From: Thermodesulfovibrionales bacterium
GTDB lineage: Bacteria > Nitrospirota > Thermodesulfovibrionia > Thermodesulfovibrionales > Dissulfurispiraceae
Length of the DNA stretch: 64,000 nucleotides
Assembly: GCA_020062545.1 (NCBI GenBank)
Contig: JAGUWD010000003.1
Coordinates: 62,001-126,000, forward strand
Direction of reading: 5' to 3'
A program made the position numbers and the translations under genes. This document shows, in pieces, positions 15,678-24,587 of the stretch. The notes below the pieces were generated by a model, which saw only the letters and a program-made list of their open reading frames with translations, was not told the origin of the DNA and searched no databases. Numbering within the stretch: position 1 is the stretch's first letter; the number at the start of each line of letters is the position of its first letter.

Positions 15678-17318
15678 ATGATAAACAGGAAATTCGAGAG
15701 ACTGATTAACAGGAGAATTTTAACAGAAGCGGAACTGAATGAGTCCATAAATGAATCAAGGATTTCAGGTGAGTATCCCGAAGAGATATTGATAAGAGGG
15801 GGTATTCCAAAACACGAGGTATTATTCTGTCTTTCTGAATATTACGGCTATCCATTTGTGGAGTACGATGAGAGTGTTATTGCCTCTTATTTTCTTATCA
15901 TGCGGCTTGATATGGAAAGGCTTAAGAATGCCCTCTGGTTTCCACTCTCTGTCAGACAGAATAAGGCTGAAGTAATAGCATACAATCCTCATGATCCGAC
16001 TGTTGTTGAGGATATAAAAAAGACCCTTAAAATTGAGAAAATAGATTTCATTGTTGCTCTGCCTTCTGACCTTGTAAGAATTATCGAACATAATTTTGAT
16101 GTGAATCCGAAATTCCAGGCAACAGCAGGGAGGACACCCCTTGCAAAGGTAAGGACATTCCTTGCAGACCGCCGCTCCACAATGGCGTGTTACAGGACAT
16201 CCCTTGCAAAGGGGAGGACAGGCCTTGCATTTATCCGCACCGGCGTATCCTTTATAGTAATTGCACTTGTGCTTCTGAGGATTTTCGGCATAGGCTATCT
16301 GACTGTTTTTGAAGCATTGCTTTTTATGGCCGGCATCGTGATGACAATGGACGGCCTTATGTGGTATCTCTCTGCTCGCAGGGTCGGCAAGAAATTGCTT
16401 GACTGCACCTCTACGGAGCCGACATGGGGAAGCACGGTTCTTAAGGTTTCTGACCCCGGAGATAACCCGTGTTTTACGCGCACCGATCCTGTAGAAGGAG
16501 CGGATAAACTGCGCGCTGGTTGGAACAACCTGTCGCCGGTAATGAGGCGGAGGTTTCTTGCCAGTGACAGGACAGATATGGCTGAAGAAAGGACTGTCCT
16601 TGCTTGTTACAGAACAGTCATGGCGCGGGCACGCACAGGGCTTGCCTTTACACGATCGGGAATTGCATTCATAGGTCTTGGCATCGCCCTGCTAAGGCAA
16701 TTCCATGAAGGCCCATGGACACTGCTGGATGCCGGGCTCATACTGATTGGCGCTGCAATGGCCATGGAGGGCTTTTACTGGTATATGCCTGGCCGCCGAG
16801 CAGGCATAGAGGGATTTGAATCGGTTCAAAAGGCAGAGGGAAAAAAGAGCATCTGGGATTTTGTATTCCCGCCCTCCCTTAAACAAATAAATGCAGAGTA
16901 TGTATGTGTTCCTCCTGTCAGGGCATCACACGATCCAGGCATATGGGCAACCACGGGACTTGCCCTCGAAAGGACAGTGCTTGCAGACAGGAGGAATGTT
17001 ATGGCAAGGCTCCGCACCGTGATGGCAAGGTCGAGGACGGGAATGGCATTCATAAGAACAGGCATGGCCATATCTGCCGTAGGCATCGGGCTACTGGTTT
17101 ATTTCGGTACAGGCAATAAGGCATGGACAATATTTGATGTTTTGATGATAGTGTTCGGCCTGATGCTCATTGTTGACGGCCTTTACTGGAATATTCCTGC
17201 CGAGAGAATAAAGAGGCAATTCCCATACTGTTTCGGAGAGATGGAGATTGTTGTCCCCGATTACGGGAAGCCTGCCCGCTACTGGAGAAAGGCGATATTC
17301 AGTCATGATGACCTATAG
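15678..17318 (+). CDS. MshEN-like domain fused to three DUF202 modules with arginine heptads
   Basis: The 546 aa protein begins with a GspE-N/MshEN-like domain (about residues 1-140: LSEYYGYPFVEYDE, then NKAEVIAYNPHDPTVV), a fold that in other proteins binds cyclic di-GMP. Three DUF202-type membrane modules follow. Each starts with an amphipathic stretch in which Arg recurs exactly every seven residues in the pattern R-[TS N]-x-x-A-x-x: Arg152, 159, 166, 173, 180 and 187; Arg298, 305, 312, 319 and 326; Arg432, 439, 446, 453 and 460. Each stretch runs into two membrane helices ending in a DGLxWYL-like sequence. DUF202 is the membrane part of YidH and of yeast VTC polyphosphate polymerase subunits. 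The function here is unknown. The next gene encodes a paralogue with a 14 base overlap. Confidence 0.85.
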   Translation: MINRKFERLINRRILTEAELNESINESRISGEYPEEILIRGGIPKHEVLFCLSEYYGYPFVEYDESVIASYFLIMRLDMERLKNALWFPLSVRQNKAEVIAYNPHDPTVVEDIKKTLKIEKIDFIVALPSDLVRIIEHNFDVNPKFQATAGRTPLAKVRTFLADRRSTMACYRTSLAKGRTGLAFIRTGVSFIVIALVLLRIFGIGYLTVFEALLFMAGIVMTMDGLMWYLSARRVGKKLLDCTSTEPTWGSTVLKVSDPGDNPCFTRTDPVEGADKLRAGWNNLSPVMRRRFLASDRTDMAEERTVLACYRTVMARARTGLAFTRSGIAFIGLGIALLRQFHEGPWTLLDAGLILIGAAMAMEGFYWYMPGRRAGIEGFESVQKAEGKKSIWDFVFPPSLKQINAEYVCVPPVRASHDPGIWATTGLALERTVLADRRNVMARLRTVMARSRTGMAFIRTGMAISAVGIGLLVYFGTGNKAWTIFDVLMIVFGLMLIVDGLYWNIPAERIKRQFPYCFGEMEIVVPDYGKPARYWRKAIFSHDDL

Positions 17319-18510
17319 TGTATTGGCAGAAAGATATCTCTTGTTGATCGAATGGGGAGTTTTAAACGGAGAACAGCTTCATGCAGCAGAGACTACTGCC
17401 ATTGCAAGGGGCATCGAACTTGAGAGGGTATTGATAAAGGAATACAGCGTGCCCAAACGCATTTTGCTTCAGGCGCTTTCAGAGTATTACAACCGTCCCT
17501 TTGTAGAATATGACGAGAAGATGCCTATCCCTCCTGAATTGCTTTCAGGGCTTGATGGTGAGAGGCTTTCCTTGAGCCAGTGGTTTCCTATAATAAAAGA
17601 TGGCGGCACTGTTGCCATAGCTGCCAATAACCCTGAAGACCCTGCTGTTTTAAGCGAGGTCAGAAAATATATCAGGGCCGGAAGATACGAATTCTGGGTA
17701 GCACTGGCCGAGGATATACAGTGGTTCATACAGGACTTTTTACACGCAAAGCCGGGACTTCTCATAGGAACAGAGAGGACAGGCCTTGCATTCTGGCGCA
17801 ACACAATGGCACACTGGAGGACGAGGCTCGCATGCTACAGAAATGACCTTGCAAAGGGAAGGACAGGCCTTGCATTCCTCAGGTGGGGACTCGGATTTAT
17901 AGCAATATCAGACACCCTTATGCGCACCCATAAATTTGGTTCCATGTTTTATCTGTACTGGATTATGATGGCTGCCGGCTTCTTTCTTGTCATATTCGGA
18001 TTGTCCGACTATCTTAAAATAAGGAAGTCCAGGATGAGGCCGCCGGAGCACCATACACTTGTAGAGGTGACATCTGCAACGGTGCATTTTCTCGAAAATT
18101 ACCATTTTATCGAAAACACAGGCAGGGAAATTTCCACAAAGGGAACAATGCTTGCCCGCCTTGGAGACTTTTTATCAGATCACTGCACCATTCTTTATCC
18201 TTCACCGTCGAGCAGGGAGCGAACCCACCTTGCCAGAGAGAGGAATGTGCTTGCGGCACAGCGCACCGTAGCTGCGTGCTATCGCACCATCTATGCCCGT
18301 GCGAGGACAGGCCTTGCATTTATAAGAACGGGTGTTTCCTTTTCCAGTGTCGGCTTCGGCCTTATGCACTATTTCGGTTTCAGCCTGCTGACTGTATTCG
18401 ATTCTCTGCTGATTACCGCAGGAATATTGATGGTTACGGACGGCATATTGTGGTACATGCCTGTGAGAAAGGAGCAATCCGAAATCCCAAGATGCCCGGT
18501 GCCCCAGTAA
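17305..18510 (+). CDS. MshEN-like domain fused to two DUF202 modules (paralogue)
   Basis: I place the start at the ATG pair 17305/17308, which overlaps the upstream gene by 14 bases. An earlier start at 17248 would lie deep in that gene and adds no conserved sequence. Residues about 1-130 repeat the MshEN-like domain of the neighbour (ALSEYYNRPFVEYDE, ANNPEDPAVL). Two DUF202 modules follow with arginine heptads at Arg158, 165, 172, 179, 186, 193 and Arg306, 313, 320, 327, 334, 341, each leading into two membrane helices. The gene is 15 bases before a histidine kinase gene. The pair looks like an internal duplication product that diverged; its role is unknown. Confidence 0.85.
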   Translation: MMTYSVLAERYLLLIEWGVLNGEQLHAAETTAIARGIELERVLIKEYSVPKRILLQALSEYYNRPFVEYDEKMPIPPELLSGLDGERLSLSQWFPIIKDGGTVAIAANNPEDPAVLSEVRKYIRAGRYEFWVALAEDIQWFIQDFLHAKPGLLIGTERTGLAFWRNTMAHWRTRLACYRNDLAKGRTGLAFLRWGLGFIAISDTLMRTHKFGSMFYLYWIMMAAGFFLVIFGLSDYLKIRKSRMRPPEHHTLVEVTSATVHFLENYHFIENTGREISTKGTMLARLGDFLSDHCTILYPSPSSRERTHLARERNVLAAQRTVAACYRTIYARARTGLAFIRTGVSFSSVGFGLMHYFGFSLLTVFDSLLITAGILMVTDGILWYMPVRKEQSEIPRCPVPQ

Positions 18511-18525
18511 TATAAAGCCAATAAT

Positions 18526-19926
18526 ATGAAGATAGAACACAAAATCATACTATCCAATGCCTTTAATGTCGCTTTGATTGTGCTCATAGGGCTCTTTGCG
18601 TTTCAGAACCTGAACCTCATACTTACAAAACTCAGATTTGTGGAGATAGCCGACGACCTTAATGCATCCCTCCTTGAGATGAGGCTTTCCGAGAAAAACT
18701 ATTTTTTATATAAGGACGATACAGTGCTTTTTGATACAAAGGATAAGATAGACAAAACCCTGCAGTCTATAGAGAGAGTGAGAAAAGACATAATCCGGGC
18801 TGTGGGAGAGAATAATCTCCGGCAGCTTATAACGCGTCTGAAGAGATATTCGGAGGTTATCGAGAACGTTAGAAAAAGCGGCAACAAGAATGCACAACTG
18901 GAGAACATGCTAAGGACAGAGGGTAAAAAACTGAAGGAGTTTTCTGAAGAAATTACGCGTCTTGAGAGGGTGCGTGTCAATGAGATTATTGCAAACTCAA
19001 AGAGGGTTCTCTTTTATTCATTCTGGGCAATACTTCTATCAGCTATGATTGTGAGCCATTTTATTTCCCAGAAGATATTAAGGTCTCTCAGGATGATAGA
19101 GAAACTGACAAAGTCCATATCGGAAGGCAATTTTCATAAGATAGAAGGCATAAAATCACGGGATGAACTCGGCTCGGTCATCAATGCTATCAATTCAATG
19201 TCCGAAGAACTCAGCCATCGCGAGGAACAGATTATCCAGTCAAAGAAACTTGCATCCATAGGCGTTCTTACAGCAGGCGTTGCCCATGAATTGACAAATC
19301 CCCTTAATAATATATCCATGATTGCACAGACATATGAGGAACTGTATGATAAGTTGAGCAGGGAAGAAAGAATTGATTTTATGAGCAAGGTACAAGGAGA
19401 GACAGAGAGGATGAAGGAGATTATAAAAAACCTTCTGGATTTCTCCAGGCCTAAAGAGCCGGATCTGAAAAAGGCAGACATAAATGCCACTATACAAAAG
19501 ACGCTTAAACTCATGCAAAACAGCCTCGATGTATCAAATATCGAGACAAAATTAAATCTTAAAGACGGACTTCCCCAAGTACTCATCGATGAGCACCAGA
19601 TACAGCAGGTATTTGTGAATCTTATTACCAATGCTGCTCAGGCAATGTCGGGAGGAGGAATGCTTTTCATAGGATCGAGAAATGGAAGCAGCAGCGGGTT
19701 TGTGGAGGTAACGGTGGCGGATACAGGAAAGGGCATACCACCCGAGTTTCTGCCCCATATATTCGATCCTTTTTTCAGCACAAAGGGAGATGGAGGAACA
19801 GGGCTTGGATTATCGGTCAGCTATGGCATAATAAAAAATCATAAAGGGGATATCAGGGTTGAAAGCAAGGTAGGGGTCGGTACGACTTTTACTATAGAAT
19901 TGCCGGTTTATAAGGAGGAAGGATGA
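18526..19926 (+). CDS. Sensor histidine kinase with periplasmic four-helix-type sensor
   Basis: The 466 aa membrane kinase has membrane helices at about residues 7-26 and 160-180 enclosing a helical periplasmic sensor, a HAMP linker (SISEGNFHKIEGIKSRDELG), the dimerisation/phospho-acceptor box AGVAHELTNPLNN with His254, and an ATPase domain with NLITNAAQAM, DTGKGIP and GTGLGLSV. It overlaps the next gene, a single-domain response regulator, by 4 bases, so the two form a pair. The signal is unknown. The helical sensor resembles those of chemoreceptors and small-ligand kinases. Confidence 0.95.
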   Translation: MKIEHKIILSNAFNVALIVLIGLFAFQNLNLILTKLRFVEIADDLNASLLEMRLSEKNYFLYKDDTVLFDTKDKIDKTLQSIERVRKDIIRAVGENNLRQLITRLKRYSEVIENVRKSGNKNAQLENMLRTEGKKLKEFSEEITRLERVRVNEIIANSKRVLFYSFWAILLSAMIVSHFISQKILRSLRMIEKLTKSISEGNFHKIEGIKSRDELGSVINAINSMSEELSHREEQIIQSKKLASIGVLTAGVAHELTNPLNNISMIAQTYEELYDKLSREERIDFMSKVQGETERMKEIIKNLLDFSRPKEPDLKKADINATIQKTLKLMQNSLDVSNIETKLNLKDGLPQVLIDEHQIQQVFVNLITNAAQAMSGGGMLFIGSRNGSSSGFVEVTVADTGKGIPPEFLPHIFDPFFSTKGDGGTGLGLSVSYGIIKNHKGDIRVESKVGVGTTFTIELPVYKEEG

Positions 19927-20288
19927 GCAAATACAGGATTATGGTTATCGATGATGAAAAGATTGTCGGAGACATGGCAAAGATGTCCCTTGAACAGGAG
20001 GGATATGCTGTGGAGACATTTTTGAATGCCGAGCCTGCGCTGGCAAGATTGAAGGAAGAAAGATTCGATGTGGTTGTTACCGACTACAAGATGAAGGGAA
20101 TCGACGGTATGGAGGTTCTGAGGACGGTGAAGGGGTTATACCCTGAGACAAAGGTTATCATGATTACTGCATTTGCGAATCTCGATACAGCCATCGAGGC
20201 ATTAAGGGGAGATGTGCATGACTTTTTCCCGAAGCCTGTGAAGATAAAGGAATTAAAGGCATCCATACAGCGGGCACTAAGCAAATAA
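19923..20288 (+). CDS. Single-domain response regulator (CheY/Spo0F-like)
   Basis: The 121 aa protein is a receiver domain only, with the acidic pocket VIDDEK, the phospho-acceptor Asp in VVTDYKMKGIDG, the switch Thr in MITAFA and the conserved Lys in FPKPVK. Without an output domain it must act by protein contact or phosphorelay. Coupling to the upstream kinase (ATGA overlap) makes that kinase its donor. Possible downstream targets in the same operon are the PEP-synthase-like protein or the NtrC-type regulator; this is inference. Confidence 0.94.
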   Translation: MSKYRIMVIDDEKIVGDMAKMSLEQEGYAVETFLNAEPALARLKEERFDVVVTDYKMKGIDGMEVLRTVKGLYPETKVIMITAFANLDTAIEALRGDVHDFFPKPVKIKELKASIQRALSK

Positions 20289-20300
20289 TAATGATGCCAT

Positions 20301-20325
20301 TGTCATTGCGAGGCACAAAGTGACA
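20301..20325. repeat. Fragment of a dispersed palindromic repeat
   Basis: TGTCATTGCGAGGC (20301-20314) followed by TGACA at 20321-20325 matches the well-known dispersed repeat 'GTCATTGCGAGG...GTGAC' of many bacterial genomes. It fills the 53-base gap before the PEP-synthase-like gene. Confidence 0.5.
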
Positions 20326-20341
20326 GAAAAAGAGTGTTTTC

Positions 20342-22942
20342 ATGAAAAACATTGTTGAACATTTAAAATCCTTTTTTGGTTTTTTTAACAAAGGTATGTC
20401 AGAGCCGGTCCCCTTCAGGATGATATTCACCCGTTTCAGACAGGTGCTCGATTCTCATAACAGGGCGGTTGAGGTCATTGCGGATATGGGTGACAAGCTT
20501 GGAGGAGACTATCTTTTCGACATTAACTACATAAAGAAGGCTTATTCCGAACTGTCTGGCGCTGTATATAGTTCCATGCAAAACTTCGATGTTCTCACGA
20601 AAAATAAATATCTAAAGCTCCATGATGTATTCGAAGGCATTGATAATCAGATCAAAAGGGTGATATATGATGTCCCGGCATCTACAGAACTGGTTATCTT
20701 TTACGACAATATCGCATGGAATATGTCCAGTGATGTAGGAGGGAAAAACTCCAATTTAGCCGAAGTAAAGAACTATCTGAAACTCAATGTCCCTGAGGGA
20801 TTTGCCATAACAACCCGTGCCTTTGATGAATTTATAAAACACAACAGACTTGAAGGAAGGATCGAATCCCTCGGCGAAGGAGCCATTGAGGAATCCATAC
20901 TTAATGAATTACAAAATTTGATTATCAATGCAGAGATGCCTCCTGAACTAAATGTTGCCATAGACAGTGCCATTGAAAGCCTTAAATCCATTGGCTCTTT
21001 TTCTAATTCAGGGGGAACACGCAAGGGGGATAAAGTCCCCCTTGCGTGTTCAGTAAGGAGCAGCGCTGTAGAGGAGGACAGCGAGTTTTCCTTTGCAGGT
21101 CAGTTTGAAACAATATTAAATGTGCCTTTAGAAGGCAGGGCTGTGAAAGATGCGTACAAAAGGGTTGTTGCCAGCCTGTTTTCACCAAAGGCGGCGGCAT
21201 ATCAGCGAGCTACGGGACACGACATAGGAAAGGCAAAGATGGCAGTGGGCTGCCTGCTCATGGTGGATGCAGCAGTAAGTGGTGTTGTGTATTCCACAAA
21301 TCCCAATAGAGATGACAACACCATGATAATAAATTCCACATGGGGGCTTGGCAAGTCCGTTGTCGAGGGACAGACAGATGCAGACCTTTATTTAGTCAAG
21401 AAAGGCGTGAATCCTGAAATCCTCGATAGGAGGATCGGAGAAAAGGGTTATATGTTAACGAACCAGAATGGCGGCGGGATAAACACGGCGAAGATCCCTA
21501 ATGACCTAATCAAAAAAAGCTCCTTGACCGAAGAACAGGTGCTTGAACTCTCAATACAGGCCATACTTATTGAGAAGCACTTCAGAAAACCCCAGGATAT
21601 TGAATGGGCAATTGATAAAGACGGAAGGATTTTTATTTTGCAGGCAAGACCGCTAACACGCAAGGAGGACTCTGTCCCCCTTGCGAGAACCCCCTTGAGT
21701 TTAGGGCAGAAGGAAGAACAGAATCCACTTTCTGTCGTAATGAAAAACAAAGGAATTGTTGTCCAAAAAGGCGTTGGTGCAGGCAGGGTCTTCATTTTAA
21801 GGCATATGGAGGAGCTGGACAGAATTTCTAAAGGCTCTGTGCTTGTGGCAAAACATGACTCATCAAATTTTGTTCGAGTGATGCCCTATGTGTCTGCAAT
21901 CATAACCGATACCGGAACGCCCACAAGCCATATGGCTTCCCTTTGCAGGGAATTCAGGATTCCCACTATTGTTAATGCAGGCAATGCAACGCAGATACTC
22001 AAGCACGGCCATGAGATTACGGTAAATGCAGACGACGACGGCGCAACAATTTTCGATGGAATAGTCCATGAGCTGGTGAAACATGCAAATGCAAATTTTA
22101 TGAAGATGGAAGACGTGTACGAATTCAGAAAAAAGAGATATATATTGAGATACATCTCACCCCTTAACCTTATTGATCCGTTGCTGGACAATTTTACACC
22201 CGATGGATGTAAAACTATGCATGATATACTGAGGTTTATTCACGAGAAGTCTGTTATGGAGCTTGTGGAAGCAGCAATGGCCGGATTGAAAGGACAGGCT
22301 GCAGTGAAACTGGATCTGCCCATACCCACCGGCATTATGGTGGTTGACATCGGCGGGGGGCTTGATGTCACCGAAAGAAGAGATAAAGTAACTTTTGAGC
22401 AGGTTGCTTCGATACCGCTCAGGGCTGTGCTCAAAGGGATGATGCATCCCGGTGCATGGCATGCGGATGCTGTTTCTTTAAAGGTAAATGATTTCCTTTC
22501 GAGTATGATAAGGATGTCCGATATAACTTCGGACAGCATGGAGTATGTTGGATACAATGTGGCTGTTATATCACGGGAGTATATGAACCTGAGCTTAAGG
22601 TTCGGATACCATTTCAATATGCTCGACTGCTACTGCAGCGGGAACACGAGGAACAACCACATATATTTTCGTTTTGTAGGCGGCGCAACAGACATTGTAA
22701 AACGCTCAAGGAGGATAGATCTTATCGCAGCGATTTTGAAGGAATACGGTTTCAATATAAACATAAAGGGAGATCTTATCATTGCGAGGCTTGCCAATAT
22801 AAGGCAGGACGAGATGGAGAATATTCTCGACCAACTGGGCAGGCTGATTGCATATACAAGACAGATCGATGCAGTGCTTCATGACGATTGTGCTGTTGAA
22901 CGATATAGCAGGAACTTCCTGAAAGAAAATTATGGACTTTAA
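20342..22942 (+). CDS. PEP synthase/pyruvate phosphate dikinase-like protein with atypical C-terminus
   Basis: The 866 aa protein has a ~110-residue N-terminal extension, then a PPDK/PpsA ATP-grasp domain (VGGKNSNLAEVKN, PEGFAITTRAF, CSVRSSAVEEDSEFSFAGQF, IEWAIDKDGRIFILQARPLT) and the swivelling phosphohistidine domain with His530 in GTPTSHMASLCREF. The usual C-terminal PEP/pyruvate TIM barrel is not visible. Instead about 290 residues of different sequence follow (IMVVDIGGGLDV, HIYFRFVGGATDI). It could phosphorylate His530 from ATP, but the final acceptor is uncertain. Two copies of a palindromic element are inserted in frame (peptide TRKxDxVPLA at residues 226-235 and 439-448). It lies between kinase-regulator genes in the sigma-54 operon. 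Confidence 0.85.
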   Translation: MKNIVEHLKSFFGFFNKGMSEPVPFRMIFTRFRQVLDSHNRAVEVIADMGDKLGGDYLFDINYIKKAYSELSGAVYSSMQNFDVLTKNKYLKLHDVFEGIDNQIKRVIYDVPASTELVIFYDNIAWNMSSDVGGKNSNLAEVKNYLKLNVPEGFAITTRAFDEFIKHNRLEGRIESLGEGAIEESILNELQNLIINAEMPPELNVAIDSAIESLKSIGSFSNSGGTRKGDKVPLACSVRSSAVEEDSEFSFAGQFETILNVPLEGRAVKDAYKRVVASLFSPKAAAYQRATGHDIGKAKMAVGCLLMVDAAVSGVVYSTNPNRDDNTMIINSTWGLGKSVVEGQTDADLYLVKKGVNPEILDRRIGEKGYMLTNQNGGGINTAKIPNDLIKKSSLTEEQVLELSIQAILIEKHFRKPQDIEWAIDKDGRIFILQARPLTRKEDSVPLARTPLSLGQKEEQNPLSVVMKNKGIVVQKGVGAGRVFILRHMEELDRISKGSVLVAKHDSSNFVRVMPYVSAIITDTGTPTSHMASLCREFRIPTIVNAGNATQILKHGHEITVNADDDGATIFDGIVHELVKHANANFMKMEDVYEFRKKRYILRYISPLNLIDPLLDNFTPDGCKTMHDILRFIHEKSVMELVEAAMAGLKGQAAVKLDLPIPTGIMVVDIGGGLDVTERRDKVTFEQVASIPLRAVLKGMMHPGAWHADAVSLKVNDFLSSMIRMSDITSDSMEYVGYNVAVISREYMNLSLRFGYHFNMLDCYCSGNTRNNHIYFRFVGGATDIVKRSRRIDLIAAILKEYGFNINIKGDLIIARLANIRQDEMENILDQLGRLIAYTRQIDAVLHDDCAVERYSRNFLKENYGL
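21015..21051. repeat. Palindromic element inserted in frame, copy 1
   Basis: GAACACGCAAGGGGGA (21015-21030) and TCCCCCTTGCGTGTTC (21036-21051) are perfect 16-bp complementary arms around a 5-base loop. The element is translated in the PEP-synthase-like gene as TRKGDKVPLAC, just before the conserved SVRSSA motif, where family members have no such insertion as far as I know. Confidence 0.85.
21655..21685. repeat. Palindromic element inserted in frame, copy 2
   Basis: The sequence repeats copy 1: CGCAAGGAGGAC (21659-21670), a 3-base loop and GTCCCCCTTGCG (21674-21685), arms complementary with one mismatch. It shares AACACGCAAGG and GTCCCCCTTGCG with copy 1 and is read in the same frame, giving TRKEDSVPLAR, placed right after the end of the ATP-grasp domain (QARPLT). 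Confidence 0.85.
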
Positions 22943-22947
22943 TCGCC

Positions 22948-24576
22948 ATGAAGAAGAGTCTTAAACTCACTACAAAATTCATGCTCGGAATAGGAATAAT
23001 CCTGTTGTGTGCTGCCGGAGTGGCTTCTGTTGTTTTCTATGAATATATGAAAGATCTCTACATAAAAGAGGCATACGAAAAGACCGACCTCGTATTGGGG
23101 CATATCGACGCCACAATGGAATATGTCCGTGATGAATTAAGGCCGCAGTTGTTCCATGCATTGCCAAAGGATGAGTTTATCCGCGAGGCAATGTCAACAT
23201 CCTTTGTTAATAAAGGGATTATGAGAAGGTTTGACAAGAGATTTCCTGACTATATTTACAGAAGGGTTGCCATAAACCCCATGAATCCCAAAAATAAGGC
23301 CGATGATTTCGAAGCTGATTTTATAAGAAGATTTTCCGTAACCCCGTTTGCTAAAGGGGGGCAAGGTGGGTTGCGAGACCGGAATGGATGGAAGGGCGAT
23401 GAATGGAAGGGGTTAACTACAAAGGGTGGCAGGAGATTTTTTGTGCATCTAAAGGCAGTTGTCATGGAAGAACAGTGCATAATGTGCCATGGAGACCCTT
23501 CCTATTCACCCAAATCCCTTATCCAGCGATACGGCAGGGAGCATGGCCACTACTGGAAGGTGGGGGATGTAATCGGACTGGAGTCCATTGCAATCCCTGT
23601 GGATGACACATTCTATCAGATACGCAGGGTTGCCTTTTCCTTGTTTCTTTTAGGTTTGACTGGTACAGTAGCCCTTTTTTTTATTCTCAATTATTTTTAC
23701 TATACAGTTGCAGTGAGGCCATTAAAGAGGGTGAGTTCATTTTTCAAATCAATTGTGAGCGGCCAGAAAGGGTTGGATGTAAGATTCGATGTTAAAGGTC
23801 AGGATGAAATATCCGAGGTTGCGGAGTCCTTTAATCAAATGGTCTCTCACCTCAAGAAATCACAGGACGAAAGAAAGGAAATGGAAGAAAAGGTGAGGCA
23901 GGCCGAAAAATTAGCCTCCATAGGCCAACTGGCTGCAGGCGTTGCCCATGAGATTAACAATCCCCTGAGCATAATACTTGGATATACAAGGATGTTGACC
24001 GAGGATTGTCCTGCAAATGAACAGATAAAGGAAGACCTCGCCGTGGTTCAGAATAATGCAAGACTCTGTAAAAAGATAGTTGAAGACCTCCTGAATTTTT
24101 CAAGGCAGACAAATCTCCAGCCTGTCAAAGCCGATATTAATGAGACAATAGAGTCTGTGGTCAGTGCAATGGAAGGCAAATTTAGAGACAGGGAAATTGC
24201 CATAATAAGAAATTATGACCGCTCATTGCCAGTAATTGGAATTGACGTAGATAAAATGAAGCAGGTCTTTATGAACCTCCTCATGAATTCTTTTCAGGCA
24301 ATGTATTCCAAAGGCGCTATTAACATATCCACCCGTTATGACGAAAACACGAATGGAGTTTTGATTGTCTTTTCCGACACGGGATGCGGAATCCCAAAGA
24401 ATATACAACACAAAATATTTGATCCCTTCTTTACCACAAAGGAACCGGGATATGGCACAGGCCTTGGTCTTGCCGTCACTTACGGCATAATTAAAGAGCA
24501 TCGTGGTGAAATTTCTGTGGAAAGCGAGGAAGGCAAAGGAACTGTATTCAAGATATGGCTGCCATTGAAGATGTAA
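22948..24576 (+). CDS. Haem-binding (Tll0287/DUF3365-like) sensor histidine kinase
   Basis: The 542 aa kinase has a membrane helix at about residues 8-30, a periplasmic Tll0287/DUF3365-like sensor with a c-type haem site CIMCHG (Cys177, Cys180, His181), a second membrane helix (about 225-250), HAMP, the phospho-acceptor box [13 protein letters not shown] with His334, and an ATPase domain ([25 protein letters not shown]). Covalent haem outside the membrane suggests it senses redox state, oxygen, NO or another gas. The gene overlaps the next one, an NtrC-type regulator, which is its likely partner. A glycine-rich insertion ([13 protein letters not shown]) in the sensor appears to come from another palindromic repeat (23341-23372). 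Confidence 0.92.
   Translation: MKKSLKLTTKFMLGIGIILLCAAGVASVVFYEYMKDLYIKEAYEKTDLVLGHIDATMEYVRDELRPQLFHALPKDEFIREAMSTSFVNKGIMRRFDKRFPDYIYRRVAINPMNPKNKADDFEADFIRRFSVTPFAKGGQGGLRDRNGWKGDEWKGLTTKGGRRFFVHLKAVVMEEQCIMCHGDPSYSPKSLIQRYGREHGHYWKVGDVIGLESIAIPVDDTFYQIRRVAFSLFLLGLTGTVALFFILNYFYYTVAVRPLKRVSSFFKSIVSGQKGLDVRFDVKGQDEISEVAESFNQMVSHLKKSQDERKEMEEKVRQAEKLASIGQLAAGVAHEINNPLSIILGYTRMLTEDCPANEQIKEDLAVVQNNARLCKKIVEDLLNFSRQTNLQPVKADINETIESVVSAMEGKFRDREIAIIRNYDRSLPVIGIDVDKMKQVFMNLLMNSFQAMYSKGAINISTRYDENTNGVLIVFSDTGCGIPKNIQHKIFDPFFTTKEPGYGTGLGLAVTYGIIKEHRGEISVESEEGKGTVFKIWLPLKM
23341..23372. repeat. Imperfect palindromic repeat inserted in the haem-kinase gene
   Basis: CCCCGTTTGCTAAAGGGG is an imperfect palindrome followed by GGCAAGGTGGG, typical of the dispersed 'CCCCnnTTTnnTAAAGGGGGGCAAGGGGG' element. 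It is translated as [10 protein letters not shown] within the DUF3365-like sensor, where low-complexity glycine is not expected. Confidence 0.5.
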
Positions 24577-24587
24577 AGGTATTTCCT

